A DNA stretch of 64,000 nucleotides from Flavobacteriales bacterium UBA6693 (GTDB taxonomy: Bacteria > Bacteroidota > Bacteroidia > Flavobacteriales > Weeksellaceae). This document shows positions 34,035 to 42,147 of this stretch, piece by piece; the stretch's first letter is position 1; the number at the start of each line of letters is the position of its first letter. The DNA is taken from NCBI GenBank assembly GCA_002454815.1, contig DKJL01000006.1:128843-192842 (forward strand). The letters run 5' to 3'. The position numbers and the translations under genes were made by a program. The notes under the pieces were generated by a model. The model was not told where the DNA came from. It saw only the letters and a program-made list of their open reading frames with translations, and did no database searches.

Positions 34035-35126
34035 ATGAAACGAGATCTCTACATCGACTTTGCCAAGGGTTTTGCCACCCTCTCTGTTATTTTTATCCAT
34101 ACCGTTTTTTGGTCAGGGCAGTTTTATGTGCCTACCGAACTCCGCGTACTTTCGCTTCTTATTGATGTCCCGTTGTTTTATGCGCTGAGCGGACTTACGT
34201 CCGGAAATAATGTCGAAAAAACATTCTACCGACTGTTGAAGTTGCAGATCACCTACATGATCTTTATTACGTTTCTTTTCTTTTTAGATTATTTATTTAA
34301 AGTTTTTGGCCTAAATCTGTTCGGCCTGGGTTGGATGCAGGAATTCTACAGCACATTTGGTACGAAATACGTCCCACGAAGTCTGTCCGATGTTCCGCAA
34401 TGGCAAAATCTGGGTAACTGGTATCTGCATCAGTACACCAATGCGGACACGTTTCCGGTAGTGATGGGAAGTTTCTGGTATCTGAAAGTTTATTTTATCC
34501 TTACCGTTTTTGGCGTGCTCGTACTGAGGTTTTTTCCGAAACATCTTAATTGGTTTATTGCCATTTGTTTCGGCCTTACGGTCTTATTTAATGTATTCCC
34601 GCACTATTATCCGACCGGACAAGTAGGCTATGTCGCGTTTTATCTGGGCGTATTTCTCGTGGCCCATCAACTGAAAGGGAAGAAAATTCCCGCCCGTTGG
34701 ATTCCGATTCTCTACGGAGTTCTCGCTGCTGTCTTGGTTTTTTTATTCTGGAATTACGGCGCAGAATTATTTTTAAAAATGAACAAAGCCAAGTTTCCGC
34801 CGAAACTGCTGTACATTTTTTGGTGTAGTTTTTCACTATTGACACTTCTTGTTTTGTACAACCGCCTGAAAATTGGAAAGAATAACTTTATTACATCAAT
34901 CGGGAAAAACGCGATCTTTTATTATTTCGCACAGGGCATGAGTTCTTCTCTAATTTATTTTGTCGTTGTCCGGCTAAAAACCGATATCTCGTGGGGCATA
35001 CTGGTGGTTCTTATCTTTGCTTTGAACATCATGTTGGCGGTTGCGATTGCCTGGATTCTGAAAAGACTGGACGCCTTCGCCTGGAAGATACTGGAGTATC
35101 TGCGAAAAAAAACTGCTTCCGTTTAG
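34035..35126 (+). CDS. Acyltransferase-3 family membrane protein
   Basis: A 363-residue polytopic protein with about ten membrane helices. The N terminus YIDFAKGFATLSVIFIHTVFW has the Arg/Asp...His pattern of acyltransferase 3 (OafA/NodX-like) proteins, in which the first-helix His is catalytic. These enzymes add acetyl or other acyl groups to sugars of surface polysaccharides or lipids. The target is unknown; no glycan cluster adjoins it. Its stop codon lies inside the hairpin that ends the transcript. Confidence 0.87.
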   Translation: MKRDLYIDFAKGFATLSVIFIHTVFWSGQFYVPTELRVLSLLIDVPLFYALSGLTSGNNVEKTFYRLLKLQITYMIFITFLFFLDYLFKVFGLNLFGLGWMQEFYSTFGTKYVPRSLSDVPQWQNLGNWYLHQYTNADTFPVVMGSFWYLKVYFILTVFGVLVLRFFPKHLNWFIAICFGLTVLFNVFPHYYPTGQVGYVAFYLGVFLVAHQLKGKKIPARWIPILYGVLAAVLVFLFWNYGAELFLKMNKAKFPPKLLYIFWCSFSLLTLLVLYNRLKIGKNNFITSIGKNAIFYYFAQGMSSSLIYFVVVRLKTDISWGILVVLIFALNIMLAVAIAWILKRLDAFAWKILEYLRKKTASV

Positions 35127-35136
35127 AAGCAGTTTT
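35109..35136. terminator. Bidirectional terminator containing the acyltransferase stop codon
   Basis: Eleven-bp stem AAAACTGCTTC (35109-35119) with GAAGCAGTTTT (35126-35136). The TAG stop at 35124-35126 is at the loop edge. It also ends the convergent small gene. Confidence 0.88.
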
Positions 35137-35143
35137 ACAATTA

Positions 35144-35392
35144 TTAAGGTGCGGTGCGGTCTCCACGATTACCGCGTGCTACTACGGCGATCAGGATAAT
35201 GAGGAGCAATGCTCCTACTACCCAGTACAGCGGATTGGTAAACCATTCTTCTGTAGTAGTGGTTTTAGTAGTGGTAACATCTACATCCAAGCCCGGAGCC
35301 GCATCCTGTGCGAAGGCCATGACACTAAATAAGAAAGTAAGTGCCAAAATTCCGAATCGTTCCAACTGGTGTTTTACTACGTTCGTTTTCAT
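35144..35392 (-). CDS. Small exported membrane protein with Thr-rich linker
   Basis: An 82-residue protein that I do not recognise by function. It has an N-terminal signal sequence (about 13-29, cut near FAQ), an acidic and Thr-rich segment (DVDVTTTKTTTTEEWF), a single membrane helix (about 51-70, NPLYWVVGALLLIILI) and a short basic tail. The layout suggests a single-pass inner-membrane protein with a short periplasmic part. Convergent with the acyltransferase gene, with which it shares a terminator. Confidence 0.75.
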   Translation of the reverse strand: MKTNVVKHQLERFGILALTFLFSVMAFAQDAAPGLDVDVTTTKTTTTEEWFTNPLYWVVGALLLIILIAVVARGNRGDRTAP

Positions 35393-35525
35393 AATTTTTA
35401 TTTTTTTAATGTTGCTTGGGATTATCCAACATTTATGCCATCAGAAGTTGATGCGTAGTTTAGCCGTGGTGGATTGACGTTTTTATCTGTGAATTCCGTT
35501 TCTTCACGGTGGATTTTTATTTAAT

Positions 35526-35533
35526 TAAATTTG
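35526..35533 (+). promoter_or_regulatory. -7 box of miaE
   Basis: TAAATTTG, a perfect TAnnTTTG match, 16 bases before the ATG at 35550. Confidence 0.55.
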
Positions 35534-35549
35534 CCACAAATTGTTCATC

Positions 35550-36128
35550 ATGTTTAAATTACGATTGCTGACCGACCCGCGCTGGGCGAATATTGCGGAA
35601 GGAAACCTGGAGGAAATACTCACCGATCATGCCTGGTGCGAGCAGAAAGCAACTACCAACGCTATCACTTTAATTACCATGTTGCCGGAATATCCCGCCA
35701 TCGTAACAGAATTGTTGAAAATCGCGCAGGAAGAACTCGATCATTTTCAGCAGGTGCACGAAATCATCAAAAAGCGAGGCTACACTTTCGGTCGCGAGCG
35801 CAAAGACGATTACGTTGGGCAACTTATGAAATTCATCGTGCGCGGCAGCCGCGAAGATTATATTATCGACCGCATGCTGTTTGCTGCCATGATCGAGGCG
35901 CGCAGCTGCGAACGCTTCAGGGTTCTTACCGAAAATATCAAGGACGAAGAACTCAAAACATTTTACAGAGATCTCATGATTTCCGAGGCCAACCACTATA
36001 CCATCTTTATCACTTTTGCGCGTGAGCTTGGGAATACCGAAAAAGTAAACCAACGATGGGAAGAATGGCTGGATTATGAAGCAGAAATCATCAAATCGTA
36101 TGGTAAGAAAGAGACCATCCACGGCTGA
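35550..36128 (+). CDS. miaE: tRNA-(ms2io6A37)-hydroxylase (MiaE-like)
   Basis: A 192-residue ferritin-like di-iron protein. The start is the ATG at 35550 (MFKLRLLTDPRW); a TTG three codons earlier is less likely. The six iron ligands are visible: Glu31, Glu62 and His65 (EELDHF), Glu116 (MIEARSCERF), Glu146 and His149 (SEANHYTIF). MiaE hydroxylates the isopentenyl group of ms2i6A at tRNA position 37 in an O2-dependent reaction. It has its own promoter and is followed by a DUF502 gene after 74 bases. Confidence 0.93.
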   Translation: MFKLRLLTDPRWANIAEGNLEEILTDHAWCEQKATTNAITLITMLPEYPAIVTELLKIAQEELDHFQQVHEIIKKRGYTFGRERKDDYVGQLMKFIVRGSREDYIIDRMLFAAMIEARSCERFRVLTENIKDEELKTFYRDLMISEANHYTIFITFARELGNTEKVNQRWEEWLDYEAEIIKSYGKKETIHG

Positions 36129-36202
36129 TTTTCTCTGGCGGCATTGCTGAATTTTTTACTTATTTTTACACGGATTAATATTGTAGCATTTTCTGATAAA
36201 CC

Positions 36203-36823
36203 ATGAACAGACAGCGGTACGAACAGCTCTTCAATACTTTGGCAAAATCGTTTTTCCAGGGTCTGCTCATCATCGGCCCTTTCGCCGTAACGATTTGGAT
36301 TATCTGGTACATCGTTTCGAGTATCGACAACATGATTCCGTCTTTGTCGGCCCAATTCTATCCTGGCATTACTTTCCTCATCGTCATTGTAAGCACCACG
36401 CTGATTGGCTACCTCGGCAGCAAGTTTATCCTCGGCCGCGTGATCGTCGACAGTTTTGATTATCTGCTGGAGCATACGCCCGGCATTAAATTCATTTATA
36501 CCTCGCTAAAAGACGTGATGACCTCTTTTGTAGGTGACAAGAAAAAATTCAATCAACCCGTACTCATCAAGACCGTGACCGAACCGGAGATGTGGCGTGT
36601 GGGTTTCCTTACCCAGAGTGATCTTTCTTCCGTCGGCTTTCCCGAATACGTTTCTGTGTATCTGCCGCACTCTTACGCAGTTTCCGGGTGGGTGGTTTTT
36701 GTGCTGGCCGAAAATATAGTTGTGCTCGAGAATGTCACTGCAGCGCAGGCCATGAAGTTTGCCGTGAGCGGCGGTGTGGCAGGTTTTCATTCGGATGACA
36801 ATGTTTTTAAGGCGCCGGAGTGA
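36203..36823 (+). CDS. DUF502 membrane protein
   Basis: A 206-residue DUF502 protein with two membrane helices (about 14-38 and 53-75). A soluble C-terminal region with the family motifs follows: TPGIKFIYTSLKDVMTSF, FLTQSDLSS and a VYLPHSYAVSGW segment. The function is unknown. It is common in Bacteroidota and Proteobacteria and always membrane-bound. It is probably transcribed independently. A weak hairpin (36826-36849) follows the stop. Confidence 0.88.
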   Translation: MNRQRYEQLFNTLAKSFFQGLLIIGPFAVTIWIIWYIVSSIDNMIPSLSAQFYPGITFLIVIVSTTLIGYLGSKFILGRVIVDSFDYLLEHTPGIKFIYTSLKDVMTSFVGDKKKFNQPVLIKTVTEPEMWRVGFLTQSDLSSVGFPEYVSVYLPHSYAVSGWVVFVLAENIVVLENVTAAQAMKFAVSGGVAGFHSDDNVFKAPE

Positions 36824-36949
36824 GTGAAGATCAGCGTGAGGCTGACTTCAAATAATAATGACTTTACTTTAAAGTTTATTTTATCTGAAATTTAAATTCA
36901 GGCTCGAGAATCATTGCAATCTCACTTCAATTTTATCCAATTTTATCTT

Positions 36950-38326
36950 ATGAAACTTCCCTACGCCGAACCGTTTAGAATTAAAATGGTCGAAAACATC
37001 CATCAGTCCACACCTGAACAACGCATCGAATGGCTTAAAGATGCCCACTATAATTTATTTAATTTAAAATCTTCCCAAGTTTTTATCGACCTGCTCACCG
37101 ACTCGGGTACCGGCGCCATGAGCGACCGGCAATGGGGCGCGATGATGACCGGCGACGAAAGCTACGCGGGTTCGAAAAGTTTTGAACAACTTCATGAAAC
37201 CGTGCAGAATATTACCGGTTATCCGTATTTGTTACCTACACATCAGGGTCGTGCTGCGGAAAATGTGCTTTTTTCTGTGCTCGTGAAAGATGGCGATATT
37301 ATCCCCGGCAACTCCCATTTCGATACCACAAAAGGACATATCGAAATCCGAAAAGCTCACGCGGTGGATTGTACTGTTGACGAAGCATTTGATATCGACG
37401 ATCCGCATTTATTTAAAGGAAATATCGATCTGCAAAAACTTGAAAACGTTTATCGATCATATCCCAAAGAGCAGATTCCGTTCTGCCTTATCACGATTAC
37501 CTGTAATTCTTCCGGCGGCCAACCCGTTTCCCTGGAGAACATGAAAGCCGTAAAAGAACTTTCCGACAGGTATGGAATTCCTATCTATTTCGACTCGGCA
37601 CGATTTGCAGAGAACGCTTATTTTATCAAAAAAAGAGAAAAAGGCCAGGAGCACAGAAGCATCAAAGAAATCGCTAAAGAAGCTTTTTCTTACGGCGTCG
37701 GCATGACGATGAGCTCCAAGAAAGATGGGCTCGTGAATATAGGCGGTTTCATCGCACTGAGTGATGCTGATATTTTTAAAAAAGCCTCCAATTTCACCAT
37801 TATATTTGAAGGTTTTATCACCTACGGCGGCATGGCCGGACGCGATATGGCAGCCTTAGCTGTTGGTTTGAATGAAGCCACCGAGTACAACTATCTCGAA
37901 AGCCGTATTAAACAGGTAGAATATCTCGGCAAAAAATTGATCGAAATGGGCATCCCGGTGCAACAACCAATCGGTGGACACGCCGTCTTTATTGATGCGC
38001 TGAGGTTTTTACCCAATATTCCGCGCGAGGAATATCCGGCGCAGACCTTGGCGAATGAAATTTATAAAGAAGCCGGGATCCGCACCGTAGAAATCGGAAC
38101 TTTACTGGCCGACCGCGATCCGGAAACCCGCGAAAACCGCTATCCAAAACTGGAATTGGTACGCCTGGCCATCCCTCGCCGAACGTACACCAATAATCAT
38201 ATGGATTATATCGCTGCCGCGGTGAATAACGTGTATGATCGGCGCGACCAGATTACGAAAGGCTACAAAATTATTTGGGAATCGGAGATTCTGCGGCACT
38301 TTACGGTACAGCTGGAAGAAATTTAA
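36950..38326 (+). CDS. tnaA: Tryptophanase
   Basis: A 458-residue PLP enzyme. It cleaves L-tryptophan to indole, pyruvate and ammonia. The start MKLPYAEPFRIKMVE at 36950 matches both relatives. The PLP lysine is Lys258 in MSSKKDG. Two positions separate it from tyrosine phenol-lyase: the phenol-binding Arg is Ile382 here (TVEIGTLL), and the residue in the C-terminal LRHFT segment is His450, as in tryptophanase, where the lyase has Phe. No tnaC leader peptide or tnaB permease is seen. It has its own terminator. Indole is a likely signal or by-product of amino-acid catabolism. Confidence 0.93.
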   Translation: MKLPYAEPFRIKMVENIHQSTPEQRIEWLKDAHYNLFNLKSSQVFIDLLTDSGTGAMSDRQWGAMMTGDESYAGSKSFEQLHETVQNITGYPYLLPTHQGRAAENVLFSVLVKDGDIIPGNSHFDTTKGHIEIRKAHAVDCTVDEAFDIDDPHLFKGNIDLQKLENVYRSYPKEQIPFCLITITCNSSGGQPVSLENMKAVKELSDRYGIPIYFDSARFAENAYFIKKREKGQEHRSIKEIAKEAFSYGVGMTMSSKKDGLVNIGGFIALSDADIFKKASNFTIIFEGFITYGGMAGRDMAALAVGLNEATEYNYLESRIKQVEYLGKKLIEMGIPVQQPIGGHAVFIDALRFLPNIPREEYPAQTLANEIYKEAGIRTVEIGTLLADRDPETRENRYPKLELVRLAIPRRTYTNNHMDYIAAAVNNVYDRRDQITKGYKIIWESEILRHFTVQLEEI

Positions 38327-38361
38327 AAACTGTAATAATCAGGTCTTTCGCCAAAAACTAC

Positions 38362-38388
38362 AAATCGCTTCATTTGAAGCGATTTTTT
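38362..38388 (+). terminator. Terminator after tnaA
   Basis: Ten-bp stem AAATCGCTTC (38362-38371) with GAAGCGATTT (38376-38385), four-base loop, T-run. Confidence 0.9.
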
Positions 38389-38453
38389 GTTGATGCATAA
38401 ATAACTTTTACGGCGTTTGTTATTATTTTATAATTTAGATAAAATTTTTACCA

Positions 38454-39563
38454 ATGAGCCATGGGAAACTTCGACAAGAAAAAAGCTGCCTGAATTGCGG
38501 TCATAGTGTTAAAGAGAGGTTTTGCCCCAAATGCGGCCAGGAAAACAGTGAAACCCGAAAGCCGTTTCATTATCTTTTTACTCACTTCATCGAAGATCTC
38601 ACTCATTACGACGGCCAGTTTTGGGCAACCATTAAAAATCTGCTTTTTAATCCAGGCAAATTAACACAGACTTACCTCAAAGGAAAAAGACAGTGCTTTG
38701 TACCGCCGGTAAAACTCTATATTTTCATCAGTTTTATTACCTTTTTTCTGTTTTCTGTCTTCCCGCCTTTTAATATTGATTTTAATGGCGGCGCGGACTC
38801 AAAAACTTTAAAACAAACCAAACTTATTACCAGTGTCAGTAGCGCGGCTTTACAGAAAAAATTTGACAGTCTGAAAATGCAGGGCAACATAACACGGGAA
38901 GATTCTATTGCACTGGAGAAAGTTACTGCCGCTATGATTGATTCGGCTTCGATGGGTAATCTCGCAGGCAGTTTCGACATGGATACATCGCTGGACAAAA
39001 ACACTGGTTTTCAGGGCCATAAAAACAGAAAGGCCTATGATTCCGCGCTGGCTAAAAACCCGAAATTCCTCAGCTTTATCGAAAGACCCGTAGCGCACAA
39101 GTTTTTTGAACTGAAAGAAAAAGGTGCAAAAAAAGGAGATATTGTCCGGAATTTCGCAGTTACTTCTTTTCACAATCTGCCGAAAGCACTCTTTATTTAT
39201 TTGCCACTATTTGCCTTTTTCCTTTGGATTTTTCACAATAAGAAAAAGTGGTGGTATTTTGATCACGGCGTTTTTACGCTGCATTATTTCGCTTTTCTTT
39301 TGCTGAATATTGTGCTGTATTTTATGCTGTATAAAATCAATAAACTCATTGACTTCCGAATTTTGAAAGTGCTGATTTATCTGCTGATGACTTTATCTTT
39401 ATTTTACAGTATCATCTACTTTTTTTTGGCACATCAGCGGGTGTACGGTACGAAAGGTTTTCTAAGCTTTTTACTCGGCACAGCTTTATTTATGGTAAAT
39501 TCCTTCGCGTTTTTATTCCTGCTGCTGGGTCTGGGGCTCATCAGTTTCCTGATGATCCACTAA
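38454..39563 (+). CDS. DUF3667 zinc-ribbon membrane protein
   Basis: A 369-residue protein. The N terminus carries a zinc ribbon (CLNCGHSVKERFCPKCGQEN, Cys pairs near residues 12-15 and 24-27) followed by the DUF3667 signature (FHYLFTHFIEDLTHYDGQF). There are about five membrane helices: one near 89-105 and four between 240 and 369. A Ser/Lys-rich soluble stretch (about 110-230) lies between. The family is specific to Bacteroidota and its function is unknown; the ribbon would be cytoplasmic. It is monocistronic. Confidence 0.85.
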   Translation: MSHGKLRQEKSCLNCGHSVKERFCPKCGQENSETRKPFHYLFTHFIEDLTHYDGQFWATIKNLLFNPGKLTQTYLKGKRQCFVPPVKLYIFISFITFFLFSVFPPFNIDFNGGADSKTLKQTKLITSVSSAALQKKFDSLKMQGNITREDSIALEKVTAAMIDSASMGNLAGSFDMDTSLDKNTGFQGHKNRKAYDSALAKNPKFLSFIERPVAHKFFELKEKGAKKGDIVRNFAVTSFHNLPKALFIYLPLFAFFLWIFHNKKKWWYFDHGVFTLHYFAFLLLNIVLYFMLYKINKLIDFRILKVLIYLLMTLSLFYSIIYFFLAHQRVYGTKGFLSFLLGTALFMVNSFAFLFLLLGLGLISFLMIH

Positions 39564-39611
39564 ATCCGGAGCATTTTTTTTCTGCTCAAAGAAAAACAGA
39601 TCCTGAATTCT

Positions 39612-39692
39612 AACCCCGATGGCAGTGGAAATCCTTTTTTGGTGCTGGCAAAGCAGTGGCAAAAAAGATTGCAACGGACAGCGGGTGGAGTC
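39612..39692. repeat. Dispersed intergenic repeat, copy B
   Basis: Diverged copy of the element at 27859-27936, in the same orientation. The shared words are in the same order: CCCCGA, GGAAATCCTTTTT, GGCAAAAA, GATTG, CGGA, GCGG. The middle is about 8 bases longer, so the hairpin loop is larger. Confidence 0.75.
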
Positions 39693-39846
39693 TTCGGACA
39701 CATAAGAAAACCTTCCTGTTCCTAAAAAACATCCGCCCAATTGAGTATATTCTTTATTATTTTAAAGTTTGGACTTTCCGCGAGCACACATAATTTCCCA
39801 GGACTTAATGCGGTCTGAAATTTTATTTTCAACTTTAAATTATCCT

Positions 39847-39854
39847 TAAATTTG
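39847..39854 (+). promoter_or_regulatory. -7 box of menD
   Basis: TAAATTTG 18 bases before the ATG at 39873. It supports that start over an in-frame upstream codon at 39852, which lies inside the box. Confidence 0.6.
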
Positions 39855-39872
39855 CGGTCAGCACTTTTTATA

Positions 39873-41537
39873 ATGAAGCAATATTCCGACAAGCGCAGTA
39901 TTCAGATTTTGGCTTATCTCCTGCAGGAGTACGGCGTTCACGATGTGGTCATTTCACCCGGTTCGCGCAATGCGCCGCTGGCCATTCATTTCAGCGAAAC
40001 CGATGCGCTGAACTGCTACAGCATCGTCGACGAACGCAGTGCCGGTTTTGTGGCGCTCGGCATGGCAAAAAGTTTAAAAAAGCCGGTGGCAGTGAGCTGT
40101 ACCAGCGGTTCGGCAGCGGCCAACTATTACCCTGCCGTCACGGAAGCTTTCTACCAAAATACGCCGTTACTCCTCCTCACCGCAGACCGGCCTGCAGATT
40201 ACGTGGATATTTTTGACGGGCAGACGATACGGCAGAAAAACCTGTATCAGCAGCATTCCTACGGAGATTTTCAGTTGGTAGAAGACAGCGCAGAAAATGC
40301 CGACGAAGAAAATTTTAATACTATTAAAAAAGCCATCGAAACCTGTTTCGAGCAGCAAGGGCCGGTGCATATCAATATCCCGCTTGCGGAACCGCTCTAC
40401 AATCTGGTGTCTGAACTGCCAAGATTTCCACCGGTGGAGAAAACCATCCGCCAGCAAAAGTTTGATTTTCCCGGTAGGCTCGCGGCTCAGTGGAATACAG
40501 CAAAACGCGTGATGATACTGGTCGGGACACGGGATTATAGTGACGAATTGGAAATGCAGCTTTCGCAACTGGTAAAAAATCATTCGCTTGTAGTTCTCAA
40601 AGAAGCCAACTCAAATCTGCGGCATCCCAAATTTTTCGGGCATATCGACCGCTATATATTTAATTTTACTGAAGCCGATTTTGCGCTGTACGCGCCGGAT
40701 TTGCTGATTACTGTGGGCCAGAATGTAGTTTCAAAAAAAGTAAAACAATTCCTGCGCAAAGCACAGCCGACCGCACATTGGCACGTCGATCCGATTTGGC
40801 AGCCGGACACTTATTTCGCGCTGACCGAAAAAGTACAGACTTCGCCCGAAAAACTGTTTGCCGAACTGCTGAAAAATGTATCGCTGGAGCCCAGCCCATA
40901 TTACAATCTTTGGGATGTACTGCGCGATAAAAAAGACCGTAAACACGCGGAGTACTGCCTTCGAACGGGATTTTCCGATTTTAAATTATTTGAAATCCTG
41001 TCTGCAAGTTTACCCGAAAAAGCAAATGTTCACATCAGCAACTCCTCCGCCATCCGCTACGCGCAACTGTTTGATTTCCCCCAGAATAACATTTACTGCA
41101 ACCGCGGGACCAGCGGGATCGACGGTTCTACTTCTACGGCGATGGGATTTGCGATGAAGAATCCGGACCAAACCGTTCTGGTGACCGGTGACATCAGTTT
41201 TTTCTATGATATTAACGGGCTGTGGAACAACTACATACCACCGTACACAAGAATCATCGTTTTTAATAATGGTGGCGGTGATATTTTTAAAATCATTCCG
41301 GGACCGAGTTCGACCAACGCACTGGACGAATTTATCATGACGAAACACCATAAAAATGCGGCACATCTCGCGGCGCATTTCGATTTAGCGTACACTGTCG
41401 TTGATGATGAGGAAACTTTAGCGCGCGTTTTTGAAAACTTTTTTAAACCGTCGGAAAAGGCAAAAATTCTGGAAGTTGACACGTCGAAAATTGAAAACGC
41501 TGCCGTGTTGAAACAGTATTTCGAGTTTTTAAAGTAA
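39873..41537 (+). CDS. menD: 2-succinyl-5-enolpyruvyl-6-hydroxy-3-cyclohexene-1-carboxylate synthase
   Basis: A 554-residue ThDP-dependent MenD. It joins isochorismate with 2-oxoglutarate in menaquinone synthesis, which supplies the quinol for the act complex at the left of the window. The N-terminal motif VISPGSRNAPLAIHF carries the substrate loop, and ERSAGF holds the ThDP Glu. The C-terminal ThDP/Mg motif is TGDISFFYDINGLW (GD...N). The start at 39873 (MKQYSDKRSIQ) agrees with the promoter. Other men genes are not nearby. Confidence 0.95.
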   Translation: MKQYSDKRSIQILAYLLQEYGVHDVVISPGSRNAPLAIHFSETDALNCYSIVDERSAGFVALGMAKSLKKPVAVSCTSGSAAANYYPAVTEAFYQNTPLLLLTADRPADYVDIFDGQTIRQKNLYQQHSYGDFQLVEDSAENADEENFNTIKKAIETCFEQQGPVHINIPLAEPLYNLVSELPRFPPVEKTIRQQKFDFPGRLAAQWNTAKRVMILVGTRDYSDELEMQLSQLVKNHSLVVLKEANSNLRHPKFFGHIDRYIFNFTEADFALYAPDLLITVGQNVVSKKVKQFLRKAQPTAHWHVDPIWQPDTYFALTEKVQTSPEKLFAELLKNVSLEPSPYYNLWDVLRDKKDRKHAEYCLRTGFSDFKLFEILSASLPEKANVHISNSSAIRYAQLFDFPQNNIYCNRGTSGIDGSTSTAMGFAMKNPDQTVLVTGDISFFYDINGLWNNYIPPYTRIIVFNNGGGDIFKIIPGPSSTNALDEFIMTKHHKNAAHLAAHFDLAYTVVDDEETLARVFENFFKPSEKAKILEVDTSKIENAAVLKQYFEFLK

Positions 41538-41544
41538 AGAAAAT

Positions 41545-42147
41545 TTACAGTAATCCGCGAATCGCCGAAATTGGATAAACGATTCCTTCGCCGAATCTGT
41601 TCATTGCATTGATAAGTTGAAAATGCGTAAAATCAGTAAAATTACCAAGTGTAATAGAGGTAGAAATTATTTTACCGGTATAGAGCAAATGCTGTCGCTG
41701 TACGCCATTCAGCAAATAAGTGTGCGGCGTGAAGGCTTTTTTATCTTTAAAAAAGATAAGATTGGAATAAGACGTGTCGGTAAGATGATTGTTTTGTACG
41801 ACAATGATCTCGTCGCCGGGCGCAGCTTTTTTCATTTGTTGAAATTCCGCACGGTTTTCCAGTTTAAAATTATAATTAACTGTGTTGTTTTCAACCAGCT
41901 GAAATTCTGTGTGCTTTTGAGGAATATAAAGAATGATCTTCACGTCGACAATTTCCTTCAAATCGTAGACAAGCCGCAGTTTGAAAAGCCCGGAATCCCC
42001 TGTGTGGACCGACTTCAAAATCTCATTAATATTTATTTTCGCTGAGGATCCGAAATGCCGCAAGGTGCGGTTAATTCGCTGTTGGTGTAACTCAGCGAGA
42101 AAAATTTGGCCGTCTTCCAGTCTGATGCTTTCAATAAATCGGGACAT
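41545..42147 (-). CDS. Aminotransferase class IV protein, probable aminodeoxychorismate lyase (PabC-like)
   Basis: A 200-residue short fold-type IV PLP protein. The likely PLP lysine is Lys95 (YNFKLENRAEF). The segment that normally carries a PLP-ring Glu reads LTDTSYSNLIFF, so an Asp (124) replaces Glu. It overlaps the end of pabB by 17 bases, so it should release 4-aminobenzoate and pyruvate from PabB's product in folate synthesis. It is shorter than E. coli PabC (about 270), missing part of the N-terminal domain. The neighbour makes PabC the best guess; activity is unproven. Confidence 0.82.
   Translation of the reverse strand: MSRFIESIRLEDGQIFLAELHQQRINRTLRHFGSSAKININEILKSVHTGDSGLFKLRLVYDLKEIVDVKIILYIPQKHTEFQLVENNTVNYNFKLENRAEFQQMKKAAPGDEIIVVQNNHLTDTSYSNLIFFKDKKAFTPHTYLLNGVQRQHLLYTGKIISTSITLGNFTDFTHFQLINAMNRFGEGIVYPISAIRGLL

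Larger units (their letters stand above)
39564..39872. other. Intergenic region before menD, with repeat copy B and the menD promoter
   Basis: 309 bases without a gene. It contains the second copy of the dispersed repeat (39612-39692), then AT-rich sequence, and ends with the menD -7 box at 39847-39854. No other element is seen. Confidence 0.65.

Noticed and set aside
36826..36849. Hairpin with a bulged A after the DUF502 gene
   Set aside because: Nine pairs but no T-run on either side, so I do not list it as a terminator; it may be chance or a weak attenuator before tnaA.
36824..36949. Search for a tnaC-like leader peptide before tnaA
   Set aside because: No short frame with a Trp codon and a following boxA-like or hairpin arrangement was found.
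39513..39740. 75-codon minus-strand frame across the DUF3667 end and repeat copy B
   Set aside because: It lies mostly in the repeat and the opposite strand of a real gene, with low-complexity sequence.
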